Below are positions 16,844 through 23,596 of a stretch of 64,000 nt of DNA, one piece after another. Under the pieces are notes generated by a model. It saw nothing but the letters and a program-made list of their open reading frames with translations, did not search any database and was not told the origin of the DNA. The translations under genes were made by a program, and so were the position numbers. Source of the stretch: Streptomyces hyaluromycini (GTDB lineage: Bacteria; Actinomycetota; Actinomycetes; Streptomycetales; Streptomycetaceae); contig NZ_BCFL01000022.1 of the NCBI RefSeq assembly GCF_002217755.1, forward strand, positions 62,001 through 126,000, in the 5' to 3' direction. The number at the start of each line of letters is the position of its first letter. Position 1 is the stretch's first letter.

Positions 16844-16859
16844 GTAATGACGATTACTC
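16834..16859 (-). promoter_or_regulatory. Inverted repeat spanning a start codon
   Basis: GAGTAATC (16834-16841) and GATTACTC (16852-16859) are perfect 8-bp arms around a 10-base centre that includes most of the ATG of the hypothetical gene starting at 16843. The only GGAG upstream (complement of 16857-16860) overlaps the outer arm. It could be a DNA-binding site or an mRNA hairpin hiding the start. Confidence 0.45.
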
Positions 16860-17166
16860 CGTTGCAGCACGAAGGCAAGGGCTTGCGGCGAAGTCCGCCG
16901 ACAGCGGAAGCGGAATGTTTCAGGACGATTAACGAGGCGGTGGGATCCGGCCATCTGGCCGCTTCGGGCGATCAAGAACCGCTCCGTTGCGCGGTCGACG
17001 CGCTCGAATTCCGTGACTTCACGCCACTGATTCAATACGCAAGGTTACTGAAACCTGTGGGTTCGATGTGTGTTTCGGCGGCGGACTCGGCAGAGTGGCG
17101 CCCGCCGCCCCGGCACCCACCGGGCCGAGGGCGGCACCCGTCGAATCGAGCGGAAGGATGCACACA

Positions 17167-17589
17167 ATGCGAACCACCGCGCGCTGGGCAGCGACCCTCG
17201 GCCTTACGGCCGCCGCCGTCTGCGGACCCCTGACGGGGGCCGCCGTCGCCACCCCGAGCTCGCTCTACGCCCCCTCGGCCCTGGTGCTCACCACCGGCCA
17301 CGGCACAGCAGCGGCCACCGCCACGCCCGAGCGCGCCGTCACCCTGAACTGCGCTCCGGGCGCGTCCGGCACCCACCCGGCCGCCGCCGAGGCCTGCGCC
17401 GAACTGCGCGGCGCCGGCGGTGACCTCGACGCCCTGGCGCCCAGAAGCGATGTGTGGTGTACCAAGCTCTACGATCCCGTCGTGGTCACGGTCGAGGGCG
17501 TCTGGCAGGGCAAACGCGTCTCCTACGAGCACACCTTCGGCAACCAGTGCATGAGGGACGCCTACGGGACGAGCGTCTTCGCCTTCTGA
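17167..17589 (+). CDS. Secreted subtilisin inhibitor-like (SSI) protease inhibitor
   Basis: 140 residues from the ATG at 17167, with GGAAGG 9 bases upstream; an ATG 9 bases earlier is too close to the site. Residues 1-28 are a Sec signal peptide (ending AAVA). The mature part begins near SLYAPSALVLT, as in Streptomyces SSI proteins, and keeps four cysteines (62, 77, 98, 128) that form the two family disulfides. The reactive loop reads CTKLYDPV, so the P1 residue is Lys100. Family members with P1 Lys inhibit trypsin-like as well as subtilisin-like serine proteases; Met at P1 is the classical SSI state. Likely targets are the organism's own secreted proteases. Confidence 0.92.
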   Translation: MRTTARWAATLGLTAAAVCGPLTGAAVATPSSLYAPSALVLTTGHGTAAATATPERAVTLNCAPGASGTHPAAAEACAELRGAGGDLDALAPRSDVWCTKLYDPVVVTVEGVWQGKRVSYEHTFGNQCMRDAYGTSVFAF

Positions 17590-17723
17590 GCCCGGGATCG
17601 CATGGTCCTCGTGACTGCCGGACAGGTCCGTAACTGGGGAGTGCGGCCCCTGGAGCGGGGAACCTGCGATCTCGCACCGGGGGGCGGACGGGTGGTGTGG
17701 GGCTGCCCGTCCGACCCCCGGCA

Positions 17724-18107
17724 TCACCGCCGCTCTCCGGCGTTCCCGTCCCGGGGAATGCCGGGGAGCGGCGGAAAACGCCCCAGCAGCCCCGAGGCCC
17801 GTAACAGCCGCGGAATCCGGGGCCCTTCGCACACCAGCCGCAGCCGCCCGCCCCGCTCCCTGGCGCGCGCCTCGGCCCGGCACAGCACCCGCAGCCCCGA
17901 ACAGTCGAGAAAGTCCAGCCGCCGCAGATCGACGAGCACATCGGGCTCGGGTGCGGCGGTCACCGCGAGCAGATGCTCGGCGAGCAACTCCTCGGTGGCG
18001 ATGTCCACCTCGCCGTAGACCTCGACGACGACGAACGCCCCGCTGCGGCGGGTGCGCGCACAGGAGTTGGCGGCGGGCAGCCCGGGGTCCACGGCTTCCG
18101 GCGTCAT
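17724..18107 (-). CDS. STAS-domain anti-sigma factor antagonist
   Basis: 127 residues from the ATG at 18107, with GGAGCAGAG directly upstream. One STAS domain (about residues 12-115): VVVEVYGEVDIATEELLAEH, then DVLVDLRRLDFLDCSGLRVL, the latter carrying the Asp-Cys-Ser at the usual phosphorylation position (Ser in DCSG). Such proteins bind HATPase anti-sigma factors when unphosphorylated and release the sigma factor. No anti-sigma or sigma gene is adjacent. The multidomain phosphatase/HATPase proteins at 7639-10023 and 32199-34643 are candidate partners by family, not by position. Confidence 0.88.
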   Translation of the reverse strand: MTPEAVDPGLPAANSCARTRRSGAFVVVEVYGEVDIATEELLAEHLLAVTAAPEPDVLVDLRRLDFLDCSGLRVLCRAEARARERGGRLRLVCEGPRIPRLLRASGLLGRFPPLPGIPRDGNAGERR

Positions 18108-18198
18108 CTCTGCTCCACGAGGCACAGGGCGCGTACGGGGCCTGGTAGTTACCCGGTCGGAGCGCCGGGCATCCCTGATGTCGGTGGCGCAAGATCAG

Positions 18199-18218
18199 GT
18201 TCACTCGACCAAGTGAAC
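18199..18218 (-). promoter_or_regulatory. Inverted repeat upstream of the STAS gene
   Basis: GTTCACT (18199-18205) and AGTGAAC (18212-18218) form a perfect inverted repeat with a 6-base centre, about 100 bases upstream of the STAS start codon. It could be a regulator-binding site; no regulator is suggested by the sequence. Confidence 0.35.
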
Positions 18219-18240
18219 TTGAATGAAGTGGCTTGACTTG

Positions 18241-18310
18241 ACGCGCCCCCATAGGGGTGCGGGGCTGTATCGATATGCGGCTCCGCCGCGTGGGCGCGGC
18301 CAGCCACCGC
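18241..18310. repeat. Dispersed Streptomyces intergenic element
   Basis: The element begins with CGCGCCCCCATAGGGGTGCG (a near-perfect hairpin), continues with GGGGCTGTATCGATATGCGG and ends with CGTGGGCGCGGCCAGCCAC. It matches, in opposite orientation, the module at 16262-16311. It is non-coding. Confidence 0.6.
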
Positions 18311-18347
18311 GCACCCGCACTAGGCAACGGCGAGTGACAACAACGGC

Positions 18348-18383
18348 GAGGGGCCACCGTCTCCCTGCTGACGGCGACCCCTC
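18348..18383 (-). terminator. Terminator of the DHA2 transporter gene
   Basis: GAGGGGCCACCGTC (18348-18361) pairs with GACGGCGACCCCTC (18370-18383) over 14 positions with two imperfect pairs and an 8-nt loop. It lies 22 bases past the transporter stop on the minus strand. Confidence 0.6.
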
Positions 18384-18405
18384 GGTCCCTGCGGCTCTGC
18401 GGAAG

Positions 18406-19908
18406 TTACATATGGACAACCGGCGCCGCGTCCGGGTCCTGCTGCGGCACCCCCTTGCGGAACAGCAGGAAGGCGATGACCGCGCCGGCCGCGAACATCC
18501 CGGCCGACCACCAGAACGCGGTCGTGTAGCTCTCGATCGTCGCCTGCGCCTGCACCAGCTTGCTGGTCGCGTCCTTCCCGGCCAGGTAGTCCGTCGCCGC
18601 GCTCGCCGCGAGCGTGTTGAGCAGCGCCGTACCGATCGAACCGCCCACCTGCTGCATGGCGTTGACCGTCGCCGACGCGACACCGGCCTCGTCGGCCGTC
18701 ACCCCGCCGGTGCCCAGCTGCATGGCGGCCGGCATGACCAGGCCGAGGCCGAGGCCGGTGATGATCAGCTGCGGCAGCACCGCGCTGAGGTAGCTGGAGC
18801 CGACGCCGATATCGGTCAGCCAGGCCATGCCGGCCGCGGAGACCGCGAAGCCCAGCGGGATGACCACCTTCGGTCCGAGCCGCGGCACCAGGACCTGGGT
18901 ACCGATCTGTGCCGTCACCATCAGGCCGCCGATCATCGGCAGGAACGCCACACCGGTCTTCGTCGGGCTGAAGCCGAGGTTCAGCTGCAGGTAGTAGGTG
19001 AGGAAGAGGAACACGCCGAACATGCCGCCGGCGGAGATCAGCACGGCGAGGAACGAGGCCGCGCGGTTGCGGTCCATCAGGATGCCCAGCGGCAGCAGCG
19101 GGTACTTGGCCTTGGTCTGCCACCAGGCGAAGGCCGCCAGGAGCGCGACGCCGGCGATCAGGAAGCCCCAGGTCAGCGGCGAACCCCAGTCGTGCGTCTC
19201 GGCGTTGGAGAAGCCGTAGACCAGCGAGAAGAGACCGGCCGCGACCAGGATCGTGCCCGGCACGTCCAGCTTCGCGTTACCGGCGTCACGGTGGTTGTGC
19301 AGCAGCGCCATGCCGCCCGCGAAGGCGACGACGGCGATCGCGACGTTCACGTACAGGGTCGAGCGCCAGTCGAACGTGTCGGTGAGGACACCGCCGAGCA
19401 GCAGGCCCACCGCACCGCCGGCGCCGGCGATGGCGCCGTAGACGCTGAACGCCCTGGCCCGCTCACGGGCGTCGGTGAACGTGGTGTTGAGCAGCGAGAG
19501 CGCGGTGGGGGCGAGCAGCGCGCCGAAGGCACCCTGCAGGGCGCGTGCCGTGACCAGCATCCCGAAGCCGTTCGCGGCACCGCCCAGCGCCGACACGGCG
19601 GCGAAGCCGACGACTCCTATGAGGAAGGCGGTCTTGCGGCCGAACAGGTCGGCGATCCGCCCGCCGAGCAGCAGCAGGGAGGCGAAGCTGAGCGCGTACG
19701 CGGTGACGATCCACTGCCGGTTGCCGTCGGAGAACCCGAGGTCGGCCTGGGCGGACGGGAGGGCGATGTTCACGATCGTGGCGTCGAGCACGACCATCAG
19801 CTGGGCGACGGCGATGACCGCGAGGATCCACCACCGCTTCGAGGAGGCGGCCGGCGGTGCCTCCTCGGTGCCGACGAGGACGTCGTCGGTCAGAGTCTTC
19901 TCGGACAT
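18406..19908 (-). CDS. DHA2-family (EmrB/QacA) multidrug efflux transporter
   Basis: 500 residues from the ATG at 19908, ending in a TAA at 18406. Fourteen membrane segments are expected. Landmarks: first helix AQLMVVLDATIVNIALPSAQ with the family motif D1 (LDATIVNIAL), motif A GGRIADLFGRK, and motif C-like GAIAGAGGAVGLLLGGVL typical of drug/proton antiporters. It probably exports a toxic amphiphilic compound using the proton gradient. Expression is likely repressed through two palindromes with CGAAACG half-sites at 19987-20001 and 20025-20048 that bracket the promoter. The TetR-type repressor usually encoded next to such pumps is missing and the upstream flank is a deletion scar. Confidence 0.9.
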   Translation of the reverse strand: MSEKTLTDDVLVGTEEAPPAASSKRWWILAVIAVAQLMVVLDATIVNIALPSAQADLGFSDGNRQWIVTAYALSFASLLLLGGRIADLFGRKTAFLIGVVGFAAVSALGGAANGFGMLVTARALQGAFGALLAPTALSLLNTTFTDARERARAFSVYGAIAGAGGAVGLLLGGVLTDTFDWRSTLYVNVAIAVVAFAGGMALLHNHRDAGNAKLDVPGTILVAAGLFSLVYGFSNAETHDWGSPLTWGFLIAGVALLAAFAWWQTKAKYPLLPLGILMDRNRAASFLAVLISAGGMFGVFLFLTYYLQLNLGFSPTKTGVAFLPMIGGLMVTAQIGTQVLVPRLGPKVVIPLGFAVSAAGMAWLTDIGVGSSYLSAVLPQLIITGLGLGLVMPAAMQLGTGGVTADEAGVASATVNAMQQVGGSIGTALLNTLAASAATDYLAGKDATSKLVQAQATIESYTTAFWWSAGMFAAGAVIAFLLFRKGVPQQDPDAAPVVHM

Positions 19909-19986
19909 GCGGGAACCACTCCAGGGAAAGTCATTCGGGATTTACAGAGAAGCCGCTGCACCGCGACGACACCTACGCAGCCGCGA

Positions 19987-20001
19987 ACGAAACGGTTTCG
20001 T
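19987..20001 (-). promoter_or_regulatory. Operator-like palindrome 1 of the efflux pump
   Basis: ACGAAAC-G-GTTTCGT is a perfect 15-bp palindrome about 79-93 bases upstream of the transporter start codon, just downstream of the predicted transcription start. It shares the GAAAC/GTTTC half-site with the second palindrome at 20025-20048, as expected for a TetR-family binding site. Confidence 0.65.
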
Positions 20002-20009
20002 ACACATCG

Positions 20010-20048
20010 AGACTAGAGCACTTTCAGCGAAACGGCAACGTTTCGCTG
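20010..20048 (-). promoter_or_regulatory. Promoter and operator-like palindrome 2 of the efflux pump
   Basis: On the minus strand TTGCCG (20038-20033) and TAGTCT (20015-20010) are separated by 17 bases, a good main-sigma promoter. The -35 lies inside the perfect 10-bp inverted repeat CAGCGAAACG-gcaa-CGTTTCGCTG (20025-20048). A repressor bound there would block polymerase. Confidence 0.6.
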
Positions 20049-20067
20049 GGGACGGGGCTCACCATGT

Positions 20068-20220
20068 GCGGTCGTCGAGGGTCTCGCCGGCGGACGCGCC
20101 CTGGTGTTCGGCGGCAGCGCGGGCGCGATCGTCGGGCTCACCCTGGCCGTCCGCCACCCCGAGGTGCTGACCGGCCTGATCGCCCATGAACCGCCCGCCG
20201 TGAACGTCCTGCCCGACGGT
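20068..20220 (+). pseudogene. Alpha/beta-hydrolase fragment
   Basis: In the frame starting at 20068 the reading GGRALVFGGSAGAIVGLTLA and then VRHPEVLTGLIAHEPPAV is a typical alpha/beta-hydrolase nucleophile elbow (GGSAG) and following helix. About 50 residues survive of the usual 250-300. There is no start codon and the reading breaks at about 20220, where a different gene remnant begins. It is a deletion leftover, not a functional gene. Confidence 0.65.
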
Positions 20221-20222
20221 GA

Positions 20223-20774
20223 CCCGGCCCGCGTTCCTCCCCGGCGAGGAGGCGCTGCGCTCGGCGCCGTTCCTACGTCACCCTCGACGACGGCCGCCGC
20301 GCCGTCCGCTTCAGCCGTGTCTACGGCCACCCGGTCGACCGCGTCTGGCACTTCGTCACCGACCCCGACGAACTCGCCGAGTGGTTCCCCTCCCGCGCCG
20401 AGTTCGACCTGCGCCCCGGCGGCGCCGTCAAGTTCACCGGCGACCCGAACATGCCCGAGTCGCACGGCACCGTGCTCGCCGTCGACCCGCCCCGGAACCT
20501 GGCCTTCGACTGGGGCGGCGACGAGATCCGCTTCGACCTGGAGGACGCCGGGCCCGACGGGACCCGCTTCACCCTCACGCACGTCCTCGGCGAGGAGAAC
20601 ACCGCCGCCCGCAACAGCGCCGGCTGGGAGGTCTGCCTCTCCGCCCTCGACGCCAAGGCCCGAGGCGAGCGCTTCCAGGGCCCGCACGCCGGCGTCACCA
20701 CGCCCTGGAAGGAGTACTACCAGGGCTATCTCGACGCCGGCCTGCCCTCCGGCGCGCCCATCCCCGGCGCCTGA
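20223..20774 (+). pseudogene. SRPBCC (AHSA1-like) protein gene lacking its start
   Basis: The frame is open from a TGA at 20220-20222 to the TGA at 20772-20774. Family similarity starts near 20271 (SYVTLDDGRRAVRFSRVYGH) and continues PVDRVWHFVTDPDELAEWF, DLRPGGAVKFTG and WKEYYQGYLDAGL, a nearly full SRPBCC fold of about 165 residues. No ATG, GTG or TTG exists in frame before residue-equivalent 60 (ATG at 20451), so the native start has been lost at the junction with the alpha/beta-hydrolase fragment. A non-standard start is possible, but the simplest reading is a pseudogene. The family binds hydrophobic ligands or acts as a co-chaperone. Confidence 0.6.
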
Positions 20775-20778
20775 CCCG

Positions 20779-23595
20779 TCAGGCCAGCTGCCGCCGCACC
20801 AGCTCGTGCAGCCGACCGCCGGTGTCGGCGAGCAGCTGGGCCGGCGCGCCCTGCTGGGCGACCTTGCCGTCCTCCATCACGATCACGCGGTCGGCGTCCA
20901 TGACCGTCGACAGCCGGTGGGCGATCACGATCCGGGTGGCGTTGAGCTTGCGGGTGCTCTCGATGACCGTGCGCTGGGTGTCGTTGTCCAGGGCACTGGT
21001 GGCCTCGTCGAAGAAGAGGATGCGGGGGCGCCGGATCAGCGCCTGGGCGATCATCAGCCGCTGCCGCTGGCCGCCCGAGATCGCGCCGCTCCCGGCGACG
21101 ATCGTGTGCAGCCCCATCGGCATCCGCTTGATGTCCTCCGCGAGCCCCGCCAGCTCGGCCGCCGCCATCGCCTCCTCGGGGGTGTACGGCTCGGTGCCGC
21201 AGATGACGTCCAGGATCGAGCCGGTGAACGGCTGCGCGTGCTGGAGCACCACCCCGCACTGACGGCGGACCGCCGACTGGTCGAGGGCGCCCAGGTCCTG
21301 GCCGTCGTACAGCACGCTCCCCGAGACCGGCCTGTCGAAGCCGATCAGCAGGCGCAGCAGGGTCGACTTGCCGCAGCCGCTGGGGCCGACGACCGCCACG
21401 AACTCGCCCGGGCGGATGTCGAAGGAGACGTCGTCCAGGACCAGGGGACCGTCGTCCGTGTACCGGAAGGAGAGGCGGCGGGCCTCGACGGCGCCGGACA
21501 GCGGGCCGGGGCGGGTGCTGGCGGTGCGCACCTCGGGGGCGGCCTCCAGGACCGGCCTGATCTCCTCGAAGAGGGGGAGCGCGGCCACCGCCGACACGAA
21601 GGAACCGGTCAGCGAGGTGACCGAGGTGAGCAGCATCGTCACCGACGTGTTGAAGGTGAGGAAGGCCGCCGCGTCCATGGCGCCCCTCGCCGGGCCCGCC
21701 AGCAGCATGAACATCAGGAGGGTGCAGACCGGGAGGTAGACCGAGCCCAGCACGCTGGTGAGGTTCTTGATCCGGCCCACCTTCTGCTGGAGCTCGCGGC
21801 TGCGCGCGAACTCGCCAGCCCAGGCCGCGTACGCGTAGTTCTCGGCCGCCGCCACCCGCAGCTTGGGCAGGCCCCGCAGGGTCTGGAAGGCCTGGTTGTT
21901 CAGCTTGTTGCCGAGCACCACGAGGCGGCGCTGCCAGCGCACCTGCCACAGCCCGAGCCCCAGGAACAGGGCGGCGATGACGACGAGCATGCCCATGGCC
22001 GCCAGCGCCATCGGCACGCTGTACCAGAACAGCAGGCCGAGGTTCATCGCCCCGACGGTCACCGACTGGACGACCACCGGGCCGACCCCCGCCAGCAGCC
22101 GGCGGATCGCGCTGACGCCCATCGCCGCGCTGGCCAGCTCACCGGTCGAGCGCTGGGTGAAGAACTTCGTCGGCAGCCTCAGCAGCCGGTCCCAGACGGC
22201 CGGTTGGAGGGTCGCCTCGATACGGCCTTCGAGGCGGAGGATCGTGAGGTTCTCCAGGAGCGTGAACGCGGCCGACACCACCGCGCTGATCAGCACCGCC
22301 AGGCAGACCTGCACGATCAGGTCCGTCTGCGCCTTCGGCACGTAGTCGCCCAGCACCTTGCCGGTCGCGATCGGCACCAGCGAGCCGATCGCCACGGTCA
22401 CCAGCCCGGCCAGCAGCAGACTGCCGAGGTCGCCGCGCGTGCCGCGCATGCTGAACCGGAGCAGGCCGAGCGGACTCAGCGCCTTGTCGGGCAGCGGCCG
22501 GTAGAACATCACCGCGCGCGGCTCGAACTCCGCCGCGTTCGCTTTCTCGATCGGCGTCTCGCGGCCGGTCGCCGGATGGACGGCCACATAGCCGCCGCGC
22601 CGCCACAGCAGCGCGACGGGAGCCCCGGACAGGGCGCGGTGTCCGACCAGCGGGCCGACGTTGTCGCGCCACCAGTGGCCGTCGAGCCGTACCGCCCGGG
22701 TACGCACCCGGGAGGCCAGTGCCACCCGCTCGACCGGGTCGATGCGGTCGCTCTCGGTGCCGCTCTGCGCGGGCTCCGCGAGGGTGATGCCGGCGGCCTC
22801 GGCGACCAGTCTGCAGGCCGCGTAGGAGGCGTCGGCGTCGGCGGCCGTGGTGTGCTTGGCCCCCTTGCCGATGGAGGCGAGCAGGGTCCGGTCGGCCTGG
22901 GCGCGGACCGCCTCACCGGCCTTGATCCCGGCCGCCGTACGTGTCTCGTGGGTGCGCTCCAGCTGCTCGATCCACCGGTCCAGGGTGGTCAGCAGGCGGT
23001 ACTGCTGGTCGACCATGCTCTGCCACAGCGCCGGGTCCATCAGCAGGTCGGCGGCCGCCTCCGCGCCGTACAGCGAGCCGTACTGCACACTGCCCGGCGG
23101 CACCTGCATCCAGAAGACCTCGTCGTCGGTGGGGGCCGCGGCCCGCTCGCCGGCGGTCATCGGGGCCTGGAAGAGGATCGACAGGCCGCGGCCGACGCCG
23201 AGGGCGAGGGCGTACTCCAGGGGGCTGGTGGCCGGCGGGACGTACTGGGGGTTGCCGTACTCGTCGTAGGACCAGGTCTGGGTGTGGGAGGGCTGGTAGA
23301 GCTCGCGCAGGCCGATGCGGTGCACGACGCAGTCGCGCAACGGGCGGGCCACCAGGGTGTGCTGCGGTCCCGCGACCGGGCCGAGCAGCAGGGAGCCCGC
23401 CTCCAGGCGGCCCAGGTGGTGCCAGTGGCCCTGCTGTTCGGCGTCCACCGCGAACAGGTCCAGGGCGCCGGACGCCACCAGCCACAGCGTCTGCGGGCCT
23501 TCGAGGTCCAGGCGGTTGAAGCCGGTGCAGTCGATCCGGGCGCCCAGTGAGCCGAACGCGCCGAGTACGAGGTCGCCTTGGTCCACGGTCGTCAT
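20779..23595 (-). CDS. NHLP-type bacteriocin export ABC transporter, second subunit (permease/ATPase)
   Basis: 938 residues from the ATG at 23595. The N-terminal about 330 residues are soluble, with a cyclic-nucleotide-binding-like or recognition region (GALDLFAVDAEQQGHWHHLG) and no C39 Cys. Six membrane helices follow (about 395-680, starting DLGSLLLAGLVTVAIGSLVP), then the ATPase: Walker A GPSGCGKST, signature SGGQRQR, Walker B ILFFDEATSALD, His-loop IAHRLSTV. The architecture matches the ATPase/permease partner of NHLP family exporters. It probably forms a heterodimer with the C39-containing exporter encoded just upstream, the stop of which is one base from this start codon. Substrate: the 71-residue double-glycine peptide encoded at 26732-26947. 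Confidence 0.88.
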   Translation of the reverse strand: MTTVDQGDLVLGAFGSLGARIDCTGFNRLDLEGPQTLWLVASGALDLFAVDAEQQGHWHHLGRLEAGSLLLGPVAGPQHTLVARPLRDCVVHRIGLRELYQPSHTQTWSYDEYGNPQYVPPATSPLEYALALGVGRGLSILFQAPMTAGERAAAPTDDEVFWMQVPPGSVQYGSLYGAEAAADLLMDPALWQSMVDQQYRLLTTLDRWIEQLERTHETRTAAGIKAGEAVRAQADRTLLASIGKGAKHTTAADADASYAACRLVAEAAGITLAEPAQSGTESDRIDPVERVALASRVRTRAVRLDGHWWRDNVGPLVGHRALSGAPVALLWRRGGYVAVHPATGRETPIEKANAAEFEPRAVMFYRPLPDKALSPLGLLRFSMRGTRGDLGSLLLAGLVTVAIGSLVPIATGKVLGDYVPKAQTDLIVQVCLAVLISAVVSAAFTLLENLTILRLEGRIEATLQPAVWDRLLRLPTKFFTQRSTGELASAAMGVSAIRRLLAGVGPVVVQSVTVGAMNLGLLFWYSVPMALAAMGMLVVIAALFLGLGLWQVRWQRRLVVLGNKLNNQAFQTLRGLPKLRVAAAENYAYAAWAGEFARSRELQQKVGRIKNLTSVLGSVYLPVCTLLMFMLLAGPARGAMDAAAFLTFNTSVTMLLTSVTSLTGSFVSAVAALPLFEEIRPVLEAAPEVRTASTRPGPLSGAVEARRLSFRYTDDGPLVLDDVSFDIRPGEFVAVVGPSGCGKSTLLRLLIGFDRPVSGSVLYDGQDLGALDQSAVRRQCGVVLQHAQPFTGSILDVICGTEPYTPEEAMAAAELAGLAEDIKRMPMGLHTIVAGSGAISGGQRQRLMIAQALIRRPRILFFDEATSALDNDTQRTVIESTRKLNATRIVIAHRLSTVMDADRVIVMEDGKVAQQGAPAQLLADTGGRLHELVRRQLA

Positions 23596-23596
23596 C

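Noticed and set aside
17716..17766. Nine-base inverted repeat (CCCCGGCAT/ATGCCGGGG) as a terminator between the SSI and STAS genes
   Set aside because: The arms are 33 bases apart and overlap the STAS coding end, so a functional hairpin is doubtful.
20451..20774. Short SRPBCC gene starting at the internal ATG at 20451
   Set aside because: That start would remove the first third of the fold; no ribosome-binding site is present, so loss of the true start is more likely.
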